Shown here: one piece after another, positions 22,202-34,567 of the stretch | How positions within the stretch are numbered: position 1 is the first letter of the stretch | Layout: each line of letters starts with the position of its first letter | Assembly (NCBI GenBank): GCA_040437565.1 | Contig: JBDOQK010000029.1 | Coordinates: 124,001 to 188,000, forward strand | Source: Albugo candida | Lineage: Eukaryota > Oomycota > Peronosporomycetes > Albuginales | Direction of reading: 5' to 3' | DNA: 64,000 nt | Position numbers and translations under genes: made by a program | The notes under the pieces: model-generated | Told to the model about the DNA's origin: nothing | Seen by the model: only the letters and a program-made list of their open reading frames with translations | Database searches by the model: none

Positions 22202-23459
22202 ATGCAATCGAGTTGTTCTGCGTTACTTTGCAATGAAGAATACGAATACGAAGTTGATTTGACAAGTAAGCATCAAGAAAGTGAATGTTACGACCATGTA
22301 CGTTTGTGGCTCGAATCAGGCTGCAATGCCAATTCTGATTGCTTATGTTGTTGTAGACTTGGCTACTGCAGGATGCAGAACGAAGGTACCAGCTCATGTT
22401 ACAGAAAGAGATTTGTCAAGATCGCTCTGTTTTCAGGTCTCACAAGGTAGTTGAGCATTCTGGTACCATACGAATACCTAGTGGCAGCTGAAGGTGCACT
22501 TGTAGTATCGAAATACATTGGTTGAGTGGATGTCGCAAGTAGGAGAGGAAACGAGAATTGAAAGATCAATAATTCACCCAGCCATAACGTACTTGGAGCG
22601 CTTCTTACAAGTATGCAAGAGCTTCAGTGTTGATTCACTTTCAATCCAGCATTATGTTTTTTGAATTTAGATCGATAAAAGTCCTTGTAAACGAGATTTG
22701 CAGCTCATTGGACTGTGTTGCATCATGATTGCAGCAAAATTCAATGGTTCAGAAAGTAAAGCTCCGTGTAGAAGGAATGTATGGGACTTTGGAAATCGTG
22801 CATACACGTGCAAAGAAATAAATCAGATGGAGCTTCGTATTTTGTCAAAGTGAGCACTGACCAGTGCACACTTCGCAACATGTGATAAATCATTTCGTCC
22901 AATGTAGCCTTTCATGGTGCTTGACCACTATCGAACCAATCCATTTTCTCGAATTCCACAAATCAAGAAACCTACTTTATCCTGATGATAAAGTATATGG
23001 CCATCCCATGATCTCCAAAATGTCGCAAGTCTACGACGATTACATTGATTTCTTCGTGGACTGCTGCCTTCAAGGTAAGACCTAATTTCCTGCTCGTGTG
23101 CTAATGGCTCACGTGGCGGTATCAGAGTACAAATTTCGTCCCTATCGTCCTTCAGTCATGGCCGCTAGCATTCTTGCAGTATCTCGAAAAGCTCTTCATA
23201 TTGCGTAAGTAGCAGCATCCATCTTCGTGCATTGTGCAATAAATCATGTTTTCGTAGACCACTCTGGAGGAAAGAACTACGGCTATTAACAGGGTACAAC
23301 GAAGGTCAAATCGCGCCATGTATTAGCTCGATTTGGTCCTACTACCAGTTGAACTTTAGTCATAGGCATAAACGGCCTCGTCTTGCGTCACCGACGAGCC
23401 CTTCTGACGTATCCTGCATAAGTAGCCGCGGCTTGATGCACGCTCAACGCATACAATAG
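22202..23459 (+). CDS. Cyclin, multi-exon
   Basis: Exons read in order: an N-terminal exon with TWLLQDAERRYQLMLQKEIC; WMSQVGEETRIERSIIHPAI then TYLERFLQ; IDKSPCKRDLQLIGLCCIMI then AAKFNGSE and YTCKEINQMELRILSK (the cyclin box); FLEFHKSRNLLYPDDKVYGH and DDYIDFFVDCCLQ; YKFRPYRPSVMAASILAVSR then KALHI (cyclin C-terminal fold); and a final exon ending at TAG 23457-23459. Donors and acceptors are canonical (ACAAG|GTAG, CAAG|GTAAGACC, GGTATCAG|AG) with introns of about 45-60 bases. It should bind a cyclin-dependent kinase; A/B-type is suggested by the two folds but is not certain. The start and first intron are tentative. Same strand as the next two genes. Confidence 0.75.
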
Positions 23460-23554
23460 AATCCCATTGCCAACCAATTAGCTTTGCACCACCGTCTATT
23501 GACGAAAGACCTTTCATCCAAACTAAATAAATCCGAGAATCAGCAACCAAAAAA

Positions 23555-24441
23555 ATGAGTGCAAATCGCACCATGACGCAACACACTGTCCAGCTATTTG
23601 AAGCAAGTAGAACAGGGGACCGCGAAAGCGTTTCAGCGCTGCTGGACTATGATAACGCTGATATAAATTGGCACTGCAAGCAAGCTGTTAGTGAAACTGA
23701 GTCGGAAGAAGTTCGTACTTTTCATTTTTTTTCTGACAGAAAGGAGCGACACCGCTCATCATCGCGATCGCGCATGGACACGTTGAGGTAGCGAAAGCTT
23801 TGGTTGAAGCAGGGGCAGACCTGCACCAAGTGAAGACACCTGTAAGCTTCCACATAATCCACAAAAGCACGAGCTAAATGAATGTAACAGGATCAAAACA
23901 GCCCTCTCCATGAAGCTGCGCTGAATGGGCAAGTACTTATATTACAACATATTTTGTATCATCTTCAAAGTGATCAAGATATGGTCTCCTTGGTCAACCT
24001 TCGCAATCAGGTTGGATTTTAAATTTGATTGAATCTTGATCTTGATCTTGCTGGCTGTAAATATTACTGCAGTTTGGCAACACTCCATTGCACAACGCCG
24101 CGCTAGCTGGTAGCCATAAATGTGTTGATGAGCTTCTTAAAGCGCACGCTGATGTCTCTATACGGAACGCGGTACGCAGAGAGATTGCTTTCTCGCGTAC
24201 ATTTCCTTCATAATCCGTTCTCAATCTGAACCAGAATGGATCCACTCCCTTGCATCATGCATGCTATAGCGAGAACGCGAATTGCTCTGTGATCAAATTA
24301 CTGGTAAATGCAGGATGCAATATCAACGAGGAAGATAATAATGGCAATACGCCTTTAATGGTAGCCAATAGACGAGGGCAGAAAGAAACCTCCAACTTCC
24401 TGCTGCAATGTAGTGCTGAACCGCTCTCCACGCCTTTGTAA
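23555..24441 (+). CDS. Ankyrin-repeat protein, five exons
   Basis: Start MSANRTMTQHTVQLFEASRT, then repeats in successive exons: KGATPLIIAIAHGHVEVAKA; DQNSPLHEAALNGQVLI; FGNTPLHNAALAGSHKCVDE; NGSTPLHHACYSENANCSVI followed by NGNTPLMVANRRGQKETSNF. Each G-x-TPLH motif lies at an exon start, so most introns fall between repeats, in the same phase. Introns are short with GT-AG ends (CCT|GTAAGC, AACAG|GATC). The product is about 205 residues, almost only ankyrin repeats, so it is probably a protein-binding adaptor; the partner cannot be told. It starts 96 bases after the cyclin stop and ends 103 bases before purF. Confidence 0.8.
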
Positions 24442-24543
24442 ATATATCGTGGTCGTCTGCGTATATTTGTATTTCTATAACTTTTGACTATCATGTTTTT
24501 TGACTGTAAGTACGATATTTTGCAGCCATTCGACTAGAAAAAA

Positions 24544-26709
24544 ATGTGCGGAATCATCGCATTGATTCTTGCAAACCCTCAGCACCATGCAAATCAGCTG
24601 CTATATGACGCCTTGACAGTCATGCAGCATCGTGGGCAAGATGCAGCTGGAATCATGACACTTCAATCGGGCAGGTTCTTTCTACGCAAAGATAATGGTC
24701 TCGTGCGCGATGTATTCAGACAAAATCACATGATAAACCTACGTGGACCCATGGGAATCGGTCATTGCCGCTATCCAACCGCTGGCACATCAAATATATG
24801 TGAAGCTCAGCCGTTTTATACAAATTCTCCTTACGGAATTGCACTCGCACATAACGGCAATCTGACCAATTCGCGTGACTTACTTGATCAACTGAGTAAC
24901 ACGGATTTTCGTCATGTGAATACAGGATCGGTAAGCTCTCAAACATAATAGTTTCCATCATCTATCTAAAGAGTGTGTCATCCAGGATTCTGAATTGCTG
25001 CTGAATATTCTCGCAGATGAATTGATGAAGCACGTCAAAGAACCGCTGACGAACGAGCTGGTTTTCAAAGCAGTTGAACGGCTTATGAATCGATGTTCGG
25101 GAGGGTACACTGCGGTCGTGGTGATCAACAAATTTGGAATACTAGCATTTCGAGACCCAAATGGTATCCGGCCACTTGTATTTGGAAAACGTGCGAGTGA
25201 CAGCGGAATCGATTACGCAGTGGCCTCAGAGAGTGCGGCCATTGATGCGCTGGGATTCGATCTCTTAAGTAAGCCTTTTTATACCTAGTGCCAAGCATGT
25301 AACTTATCCAATTTTGTTATAGGAGATGTCGCACCTGGAGAAGCTATTCTGATTCCCCAAGGCAAACCATTAGCTCACAATGTGTGCTCGACACGGGCGC
25401 AACTCAATCCTTGCATTTTCGAATATGTGTATTTTGCCCGACCTGACTCGTGTATCGACAAAGTGTCTGTGTATCAAGCTCGTCTGAATATGGGCTTAAA
25501 ACTTGCGGACAAATTATTGCGACACCGACCGACGCATGATATCGATGTTGTCATCCCAATTCCAGACACGAGCCGAACTTCAGCATTGGAATTATCTCGC
25601 CGATTGAACATACCCTATCGAGAAGGATTTGTGAAGAACCGCTACATTACTCGTACCTTCATCATGCCTGGCCAAAAGGCGAGAAAGAAAACTGTGCGTC
25701 TGAAATTGAATGCGATCAGCGCGGAATTTCGCGATAAGAATGTCTTATTGGTCGATGATTCGATTGTCCGTGGTACAACNNNNNNNNNNNNNNNNNNNNN
25801 NNNNNNNNNNNNNNNNNNNNNNNNNNNNNNNNNNNNNNNNNNNNNNNNNNNNNNNNNNNNNNNNNNNNNNNNNNNNNNNGCTCGACACGGGCGCAACTCA
25901 ATCCTTGCATTTTCGAATATGTGTATTTTGCCCGACCTGACTCGTGTATCGACAAAGTGTCTGTGTATCAAGCTCGTCTGAATATGGGCTTAAAACTTGC
26001 GGACAAATTATTGCGACACCGACCGACGCATGATATCGATGTTGTCATCCCAATTCCAGACACGAGCCGAACTTCAGCATTGGAATTATCTCGCCGATTG
26101 AACATACCCTATCGAGAAGGATTTGTGAAGAACCGCTACATTACTCGTACCTTCATCATGCCTGGCCAAAAGGCGAGAAAGAAAACTGTGCGTCTGAAAT
26201 TGAATGCGATCAGCGCGGAATTTCGCGATAAGAATGTCTTATTGGTCGATGATTCGATTGTCCGTGGTACAACATCACGTCAAATAGTGCAAATTGCTCG
26301 AGAAAATGGTGCACGATCAGTTCTTTTCGCGTCGGCGGCTCCAGCAATTCGGCATCCGAGTATCTACGGGATAGATATGCCAACTCGGGATGAATTGATC
26401 GCGTATAATAGAACAGATGAAGAAATCGCTGAGAAGATTGGTGCTGACTGGGTGATCTATCAAGATCTGGAAGATTTAGAAGCCTGTGTGCGTCAAGAAA
26501 ACCCAGCTATCCGCGCATTCGACTCTTCATGTTTTACCGGGACATACGTCACCGAGGACGTTGACGAGAAATATTTTGCACGACTCCATGCTGAACGATG
26601 CGATGCTCAGATGCAGCTCAAGAATTCAGAGTACGCGAGCTCAAGCAGTACAATTATCGGATCCATGTCGGACGAAGTGATTGATATGTACAATGTTCCA
26701 CAATTCTGA
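24544..26709 (+). CDS. purF: Amidophosphoribosyltransferase (glutamine PRPP amidotransferase)
   Basis: Catalyses the first committed step of purine synthesis, transferring glutamine amide nitrogen to PRPP. Starts [15 protein letters not shown], with the nucleophile Cys directly after Met and no propeptide. The glutaminase domain shows [28 protein letters not shown] and [10 protein letters not shown]; the transferase domain shows [10 protein letters not shown] and the PRPP motif [18 protein letters not shown]. Exons are 24544-24930, 24986-25268 and 25323 onward, ending at TGA 26707-26709. Exon 3 is interrupted by gap 7 and its bases 25386-25779 are repeated at 25880-26273. After merging, the protein is about 520 residues, normal for the family. 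All key motifs are present. Confidence 0.93.
25780..25879. other. Assembly gap 7, flanked by 394-bp unmerged overlap
   Basis: A run of 100 N within purF exon 3; 25386-25779 equals 25880-26273. Confidence 0.95.
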
Positions 26710-26856
26710 TGCATAGAGAGCCCGGACGCATTCCGGCAACAAGTCGATTCATGGTCTTAAGTGCCATCGACATAGAGGTAGGCGAGAAATACATTCCAAT
26801 ATAGAACGAAGTAGCATATCCGCCATGTTTAGGCCAAATTTTCAACACAGATACGA

Positions 26857-29800
26857 CTACTTTTCTGTGATCCACCAGACACTCTTTCTCATTGTATTGC
26901 CAGACCTGCTTTTGTCAGATACGAAAGTAAAGTTTGCAAGGTTGGTTTGGGCAGAAATTGTTCCGAGTAGCTTTTGTACTACATAGAGCGCAGGATTAGC
27001 CATTGCAAGTCAGTACGATATAAGAGACGTACTTTTCCTGGCTCTGATTGTGATAGCTTCGAGATATTTTGGACCAAGAACAATTGGGGAATACCATACT
27101 CTTGAAGATAGTCGGCAGAAGTTACGGTCGCGAAATATAATTTGGAATAGCCCGCTTCATAACCAGTTTGTTCCAGATCCAATAAAGCTTCTTCCTCGCC
27201 CTTTGTCGGTGCTGCAGAGTCAGGGCTTTCGAGCACATTTATAGCCGCTGTAACAAGCTTGCCCCAAAGTTCTCCCTGAGAGCGACACAAGGTTGTTTCG
27301 CAAGCAAGACGAATCAATCCAATGACACATGCTTTCCGCTCGAGTTGTCCTTTGGAATGAGATGCACCTCCTGTCCAAACGCTGTTCAACAACATGATCG
27401 ACATCCTACACCCAACGAGTCAATATTAGAGTATAAAGCGATGGAAATGACGCACCCTGGTTGTAAGGCTTCTAAAGTATCGAGTAGGATATTGGGATTT
27501 TGCTTCCCAATCAGAACTGACAGAGTGTACACCAATTCCTTTGTGTATGCTGTGCTGTTTTTACCCGCCATTCGCGACTGCAATCGAATCATCAGAATCT
27601 TGATGATTTCACTGAGGTATGCTTGATAGCTGGCAATGGACATGTAACAGAACAAAGCACGTAAAAGTAGAAAAGCAGAATGCTCTGTGGATCGCAAAGA
27701 GATCAATTTCTGAAATACTCCAAGGACTCCCTGGATAGACTGTGCTACTTCTGTGGGTGCCTTCCGCATATACGCCTATGAAAAAGCATGTACTTCACCA
27801 CTTGTTGCGAAATAGCAAGAAAAAGCACCGCTCACCTCGAGAAGTTTGACAATCGCCGGAGTATTGCTAGTTGTTTCCCATAAAGTCGGAGCCAAGAGGA
27901 TTGGAAACATACTCATATACGCTACAGAGGCTCCAGCTTCACGTAATTCGAGCATCTGAGCGAGCACTTGATACACATACGGTGACAGAGCCTCCACGTC
28001 ATTCGTGAGCACTGTCTGAAACGGAGGGAAAAGTAGCGNNNNNNNNNNNNNNNNNNNNNNNNNNNNNNNNNNNNNNNNNNNNNNNNNNNNNNNNNNNNNN
28101 NNNNNNNNNNNNNNNNNNNNNNNNNNNNNNNNNNNNNNTCCACGTCATTCGTGAGCACTGTCTGAAACGGAGGGAAAAGTAGCGCTTCGAAGGTTTCGAT
28201 CGCTCCAGATTTCAATTTGCACACATTCAGGATCAGCACAGAGATCGCCTCAAATAAATAATGACTAAAAGTCGGGTTGCTTGGATTCGCACAAATGCGG
28301 CTGAGTGTCTGGGTCAGTTTTGTCACCATAAACTCGGTCAAGGGAAGAATGTCTTCCTTCGCAACATTGATCAGCCGCATAATTAATCGCATCAGGTAAT
28401 CATTCTCTGGGTATCCAGGTTGTTCGATAATCGCAAATACTTGCTGGAAGATCATTGCTAGTTGAGGTGCGAGCTTCTTGGTGTCGAACCGTAATTTTGT
28501 TTCGTCCTTGACGGATAGTAAGCGTTCGATACAGGCTGCAGCATATGTGTGCACGACAAATTGCGCTGGATCGAGTGATTGAATTAGCAGAGGTAATAAG
28601 GCTTCCATCGCAGTAACTGGAAGTTGCACTCGAAATGTCGAGACGAATTTGATCGCATCGGCTTTTAAAATCATTGTGACGCTATTGCTTTGTAATTCAG
28701 GCAAGACTTCTCCCATAAAGAAATCCATCAGCGGAACACGGGGATTTACTTGAGAGACACCGCGAAGTCTTGATTGCTTGATGGCTGCTAGCGCAATAAA
28801 AAGATTGATCTGCAACCGGTATTCAGTAAAATCAGTGTGAAAGGTGTGGTGGGCTTACCGAAACATCTTTCTTTCCCCAATTTGCTGTAGGATTCGCCTT
28901 GTAGTCTTGTAGCATCGATAAGATCACATTCATGCAAATTCGAGAAACGTCTTCTTCAAAGTTGTTTAAAAGACCACGAATGAGTTCTCTTGCCGCGCTG
29001 CGTCGACTATCGGTATCGGATCCTTCAATATCACGTCGTATGTAATCCATAGGATTGTCCTCAAAAAGCTCTTCATCTGCTGTACGAAGACTGAGATTGC
29101 TAACCACAATATCACACAGTCGACCGAGAACGTCGGGAGAAGCAAAAAGAGCGCGATTGTGTGCTCGTGCTGCTATTGATGTAAGGAAACGCATGCTTTT
29201 GGCGGCCAGTTCATCATGTTTGGGATGCATGGAGATTTTTTGCGCTAACAAGTGCCAAATTACTTCTGTAAACTTCTCCAAATACGGCTTGAATTCTTCA
29301 TCGTACTTTTCTGCGTACAAATTGATATTTTCCACAATCCCAACCAAGAGAAGATCAATCAATCCTGGTTCATCCTCATTATCATCGCTGACAAATTCAG
29401 AATTTGAATAATCAAAGTAGCTGAGGAATGCCTGCATCCATTCAGCAATATGATCTTCAAAATATTCCGGAATATCTTGCCAATTGAGCGAATAAAAGAT
29501 TCGACACATCGTTCTCAACGCCTTGAGCATTTCCGCTTGGTCAGACACGACCGCGTTACCTTGTCGTAATACTACGCCGGTTTGCTTGAAGAGCTGTAGT
29601 AATGGTTCCTGATATTTAAGAAAGCGTTAGATACTTCACACTGTTCTATAATCGCACTTGCCTGGAAAACTTGCAAGCAATGTTTCAATTCCAGAAAAAG
29701 AGCATCCGATTTGAAAGCATTACGAAATCGTTTAAAGATCGTATTTGCAGTCATAAGCACACCATTCCGAACTCGCCAATCCGTTTCTTGCTTCAATTTG

Positions 29801-30222
29801 TCCACCAACTGCTGTAATAGATAATTCCAATCCTGAGGAAAATCATGCTCACCGATTGTCGCAAGTGCTTCGCTTAGTTGCTTCTGAATTGCTTCGGGCA
29901 TTCGACAGATCAGATCCACCAAATGCTGCTTAACGAGCTCTTTCTCATTAGTGGAAATACAATTTGGCTTCTCGGGCTCCCAGTTTTTCTTCACGAAATT
30001 CTTGAAAAGTAATGCTGATCCCAGACGAATTTCCATTTTCTCCTGATCGCTTTCAAGAATTCGAATCAATAAGAGTGTATAATTCGGCTGAGTGGACAAA
30101 GAATCTAGAATCTTTTCTGCATTCTTGCGTGTGTTGGATTGAGGTGATAGTGTGTGCTCCAAACAATTGCGTATGTTGTTTAGAGCATTCTGTGTGGCAG
30201 CGTCAGCGGGTGGTTGAGCCAT
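26857..30222 (-). CDS. CSE1: Exportin-2 / CSE1 (importin-alpha re-exporter)
   Basis: A nuclear transport receptor of the importin-beta superfamily that returns importin-alpha to the cytoplasm with Ran-GTP. It runs from MAQPPADAATQNALNNIRNC through KNFVKKNWEPE, FYSLNWQDIPEYFEDH, NPMDYIRRDIEGSDTDSRR, VVHTYAAACIERLL, SHYLFEAISVLIL, LGVFQKLI and GYEAGYSKLYF, collinear with animal CAS/CSE1. Six exons are inferred; exon 1 ends at 29662 and exon 2 begins at 29607. The first intron has a GC donor. The last exon (to 26857) is the least certain. About 960 residues after merging gap 8, as expected. Convergent with purF, with stops about 150 bases apart. Confidence 0.9.
28039..28138. other. Assembly gap 8, flanked by 46-bp unmerged overlap
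   Basis: A run of 100 N inside CSE1; 27993-28038 equals 28139-28184. Confidence 0.95.
29608..29661 (-). other. GC-AG intron of CSE1 (54 bases)
   Basis: The coding frame stops usefully at CTTGCAAGTTTTCCAG and resumes at GAACCATTACTACAG. The intervening 54 bases begin GCAAGT and end ATATCAG. Joining there gives KHCLQVFQEPLLQLFK, the same length as the corresponding human segment. The donor is therefore GC rather than GT. Confidence 0.7.
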
Positions 30223-30698
30223 TGATGATTTGCGTTTGGCACTTTATCACCGATGTAGCGCTGTAATAGAGGATGCAAGGTACGGTATACAGCTTCTGCG
30301 ATGGTATACAATGTGATCCATGTCATGGCCCATGATGATCGCTACAAGCAACGCCGACGCCAATTTTGTCACCAGAAACGCGTACCGTTTCCAGGTGGAT
30401 CGGAAAGACAGTAGAGTTATCGTCAAAGCTTTGGAGCGCTTCAATACTAAGACATTGAGGATAGTTTGATGGTAAAAAGATTGTAGGTCACACATTCATG
30501 GATAGAAGTATTTCGGCCTATTCCAGCACGAGTGTCTCAAAGCTGACCCCAAAGAGTTTTGTATAATGAAGGATATCAGTTGATGATCAGCATTGAGATC
30601 AAGATATGGACGCAACTAGATCTACAATAGCTATACTCGTGAAACACCCTCGTTGCGAATCTACACGACAACCAATCCAAAGGTTGAACGCGTTTGTT
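30223..30698. other. Intergenic region between CSE1 and PPP4C
   Basis: About 476 bases separate the CSE1 start from the PPP4C stop as read in the left contig. No ORF with a motif and no clear element was seen. It probably contains the CSE1 promoter and the PPP4C 3' end. The same sequence appears again at 31543-32022 because of the contig overlap. Confidence 0.5.
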
Positions 30699-31442
30699 CT
30701 ATAGGAAATAGTCAGGAGCGGGTTTCTTTGCTGGGACACCACGTGCGTCTTGAGGCGCGGCTTCAAAAATCTTAATTTTGCGTGCGTTAGATGGTACACA
30801 CATTGGGTATACAAGGTTTACGTACTTTAAATCGTTGCTCCAAGTTCTCGTCAAGCTCCAAAATAGCTGCAACATTACCACAACGATAGCAGTAATTCGG
30901 TGCCGACCATATTGTTACTAGTGCGTTATTAAACATGGACTTGTGGCCTTCCATGACAAGCTGATGGGCTCTGCAGATAAGCTGAATATTATTTGTTTGA
31001 TTGAACTACGAGAACGACTTGATATGTAAGATGTCAGGGGTTAGAGACAATGTAGGAGAAACCTTGTCAACAACGTCCCCACCAAAAAGATAACCTGCTC
31101 CACGTGGACTCAAACCCCACCCATCAATGTCTGGAAATCCACATAAGAAGAATAGGGAAGATGCCGATATTGGAGAGCCTTACCTTCTGGATCGGACCAC
31201 ATCAAATCACACATAGCGCCATCATGAGGGACCTCTTGCTTACGATCAATGATTCTGATCTGTATTTGAGATAGTACAGACGATTAAGTTCTTCAGTCAA
31301 TTAAATGTCGTCTCAACACTCAAACCTGGTCCAACGTATTGATTGAAGGAGAGAGTCCACCGTGTACGCAAAATATCTTGTCTTCAATGATCGCCGATAA
31401 ACTCAAATAATCAAAAATTTCCGTGCAGTAACGCCATACGTT
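30699..31442 (-). other. Redundant 3' part of PPP4C (assembly overlap)
   Basis: Identical to 32023-32766. It encodes the same C-terminal exons ending PAPDYFL. It stops at gap 9, which marks it as the unmerged end of the left contig and not a second gene. Confidence 0.9.
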
Positions 31443-31542
31443 NNNNNNNNNNNNNNNNNNNNNNNNNNNNNNNNNNNNNNNNNNNNNNNNNNNNNNNNNN
31501 NNNNNNNNNNNNNNNNNNNNNNNNNNNNNNNNNNNNNNNNNN
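31443..31542. other. Assembly gap 9, flanked by ~1,223-bp unmerged overlap
   Basis: A run of 100 N; 30220-31442 matches 31543-32766 with one extra G in the right copy (AAGGTACGGGTATAC against AAGGTACGGTATAC). Confidence 0.95.
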
Positions 31543-32022
31543 CATTGATGATTTGCGTTTGGCACTTTATCACCGATGTAGCGCTGTAATAGAGGATGCA
31601 AGGTACGGGTATACAGCTTCTGCGATGGTATACAATGTGATCCATGTCATGGCCCATGATGATCGCTACAAGCAACGCCGACGCCAATTTTGTCACCAGA
31701 AACGCGTACCGTTTCCAGGTGGATCGGAAAGACAGTAGAGTTATCGTCAAAGCTTTGGAGCGCTTCAATACTAAGACATTGAGGATAGTTTGATGGTAAA
31801 AAGATTGTAGGTCACACATTCATGGATAGAAGTATTTCGGCCTATTCCAGCACGAGTGTCTCAAAGCTGACCCCAAAGAGTTTTGTATAATGAAGGATAT
31901 CAGTTGATGATCAGCATTGAGATCAAGATATGGACGCAACTAGATCTACAATAGCTATACTCGTGAAACACCCTCGTTGCGAATCTACACGACAACCAAT
32001 CCAAAGGTTGAACGCGTTTGTT

Positions 32023-33287
32023 CTATAGGAAATAGTCAGGAGCGGGTTTCTTTGCTGGGACACCACGTGCGTCTTGAGGCGCGGCTTCAAAAATCTTAAT
32101 TTTGCGTGCGTTAGATGGTACACACATTGGGTATACAAGGTTTACGTACTTTAAATCGTTGCTCCAAGTTCTCGTCAAGCTCCAAAATAGCTGCAACATT
32201 ACCACAACGATAGCAGTAATTCGGTGCCGACCATATTGTTACTAGTGCGTTATTAAACATGGACTTGTGGCCTTCCATGACAAGCTGATGGGCTCTGCAG
32301 ATAAGCTGAATATTATTTGTTTGATTGAACTACGAGAACGACTTGATATGTAAGATGTCAGGGGTTAGAGACAATGTAGGAGAAACCTTGTCAACAACGT
32401 CCCCACCAAAAAGATAACCTGCTCCACGTGGACTCAAACCCCACCCATCAATGTCTGGAAATCCACATAAGAAGAATAGGGAAGATGCCGATATTGGAGA
32501 GCCTTACCTTCTGGATCGGACCACATCAAATCACACATAGCGCCATCATGAGGGACCTCTTGCTTACGATCAATGATTCTGATCTGTATTTGAGATAGTA
32601 CAGACGATTAAGTTCTTCAGTCAATTAAATGTCGTCTCAACACTCAAACCTGGTCCAACGTATTGATTGAAGGAGAGAGTCCACCGTGTACGCAAAATAT
32701 CTTGTCTTCAATGATCGCCGATAAACTCAAATAATCAAAAATTTCCGTGCAGTAACGCCATACGTTGACGGATCCATATTTCCGTAAACACTCGTCATAA
32801 AAACCGTAAACTTGTGTGATCTGACGACTTTCGTGATTGCCTCGAATCAGTGTGATTCGGTCGGGGTAGCGCACCTACACCGAGTTTTGATTCCGCCATA
32901 ATGAGTATTCAGAGCTTTCTCACCTTGAGCGCAAGTAGAAGTAAGAAAGTCTCAACGCTGTAGAAGCCACGATCCACGAAATCGCCCATGAACAAATAAT
33001 TCGTTTCAGGACACTCTCCACCAACACTGAACAGCTCCTTCAGATCATAAAACTGTCCGTGTATGTCACCACATATCTACAGGTGCACAGCAGTAGTAGT
33101 AACAGACTTGATCAAATGCCAGATGATTACGTACTGTTACAGGGGCATCAATTCGCTGTACGTTACTTTCGTCGACTAATATCTCACGAGCTTTTTGACA
33201 CAATGCCTTCACTTCGGATTCTTTCAGATATTCACATCGTTTGAGCTGCTCAATCTGTCGATCCAAATCGCAATGCGTAGAGCTCAT
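32023..33287 (-). CDS. PPP4C: Protein phosphatase 4 catalytic subunit
   Basis: A metal-dependent Ser/Thr phosphatase of the PPP family. Seven exons (about 33287-33136, 33076-32924, 32874-32650, 32583-32508, 32454-32387, 32329-32150, 32094-32023) join to a protein of about 305 residues. It carries GDIHGQ, GDFVDRG and GNHE, the metal-ligand and catalytic motifs, plus [29 protein letters not shown] and [11 protein letters not shown]. The C-terminus [10 protein letters not shown] is the carboxy-methylated DYFL tail that, with [17 protein letters not shown], distinguishes PP4 from PP2A. All introns are short GT-AG. No defect seen. Confidence 0.95.
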
Positions 33288-33461
33288 TCGAACGGTTTTG
33301 CAATCTAGTGGGAATTTGCTATCAATTATGCTAGTAGCATGATTGGTGAAAAATCGGCGCGGGTAAACCGATTTTGACCGTCGATTTGGCGATCACAGAT
33401 GCAATAGATGCAAGATTAATTGCTCTTTGTTGCAAGTCAGCTGTATTTTATTTTGTCTATT

Positions 33462-34080
33462 CTACGGCTCTACGCCTGTTGCTAAATAGTTTTGTAGGTC
33501 TGTTATCAATCGAACCAGATTCCCTGCTACTTGGATCTGTCGATGCTGATCTACGTTTTTTTGATTGCTTTCCATGACACTCAATAGGGATTCTTTTCTA
33601 CGAAGCTTAAAGAATGTAACAAGCATTAGCAACTTTCTAGAAAAGAATATGTGATGCTCACAATTTCCTTGTATAATTCATCGCAGACAGAATTGAAATG
33701 CTCCAGCTTTCGGACAATTTGATCTTCGGTCCCCACGTCGCTACAATTTTTTCAAGGTTAGCCGGCAGTAATGCAGAGTAAGACAGATATTACTTGGACT
33801 GCTCCTCTGACTGAAGTAAATGCAGGCACTCTGTCACAACAACCTAGTCATGACGGCGTCATAAGTAGTATGCATTTGTTCTCGTATGTAGATAGACATA
33901 TCCTACATCGAATTGCGTGCAGACGTCCTCCACGCGGAATCTGAAAGGCCGATTCGGATCCCTTATGGTGTCATTTAGCATTACATTAGCCATTACGCTT
34001 ATTGGATGAAAATAAATGCTGAGAAATAATTCAGCGTCACGCGGAGTATTTCTGGAAGAATTAGAATTTCTACTGCACAA
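33462..34080 (-). CDS. Unrecognised small multi-exon gene
   Basis: Coherent exons read on the minus strand: IYFHPISVMANVMLNDTIRD then RPFRFRVEDVCTQFD (near 34030-33905), VVVTECLHLLQSEEQ (near 33830), DVGTEDQIVRKLEHFNSVCD then ELYKEI (near 33740-33670), and SLLSVMESNQKNVDQHRQIQ then VAGNLVRLITDLQNYL, ending at TAG 33462-33464. Introns with GT-AG ends lie between them, but one exon phase does not close, so the model is incomplete. The last helix is reminiscent of Mediator subunit 22, which is not enough for a call. Confidence 0.4.
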
Positions 34081-34280
34081 GGTGACGTTGAATATTATTC
34101 CGTCTATGGGACTTGAGTGATCTCAGACGCGGGAACTTTATACAGTTCATACTTCCTCGTATTTGCGCACTGACATGAACCACATATTGATTGGCTAGAT
34201 CACCTTCTCTTATCATTTACCTCGCCCAAATTGAATATCAACAATCAGTCAGCTTTTTCACTCATAAGATCAAGAAGACA

Positions 34281-34469
34281 ATGTTGCAGCAGAGACAAAA
34301 AAAGAATAGCCGAGGCGTTAATGCAGGCCGGGATGGTTCGGAGGCAGAAGCATCTCAGTACATGAGTCGTCAGTTGTCGCCTTGCCAGTACCGAGCCAGT
34401 ATCAGAGGATGTCGTATCATATCTCCAGAACGTGAAATCGGTTGGGTATGCAAAGCGGGATTGAATTAA
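34281..34469 (+). CDS. Possible small basic protein
   Basis: A 62-codon frame starts at ATG 34281 (MLQQRQKKNSRGVNAGRDG) and ends at TAA. It lies alone between two minus-strand genes. It has no recognised domain, no splice partner and no clear upstream signal. It could be a chance frame. Confidence 0.2.
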   Translation: MLQQRQKKNSRGVNAGRDGSEAEASQYMSRQLSPCQYRASIRGCRIISPEREIGWVCKAGLN

Positions 34470-34567
34470 ATGAGGAGATAATATTGCTGAAGGATACTAA
34501 AAGGCTCGGACTGCAAGCTTATGTGTAGCGTTATTCCACAACAACCATTTGATGATCATAATGGTAT

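Noticed and set aside
22202-24441. A bacterial-type operon of cyclin, ankyrin and purF
   Set aside because: All three contain spliceosomal introns; close spacing only reflects a compact eukaryotic genome.
29055-29411. A 118-codon plus-strand ORF
   Set aside because: Shadow frame opposite CSE1, whose coding frame is supported by protein-family similarity.
30699-33287. Two PPP4C genes in tandem
   Set aside because: The left copy is truncated exactly at a gap and matches the right copy except for one base; it is contig overlap.
33374-33577. A plus-strand membrane-like ORF of 67 codons
   Set aside because: Opposes the better-supported last exon of the minus-strand gene ending at 33462.
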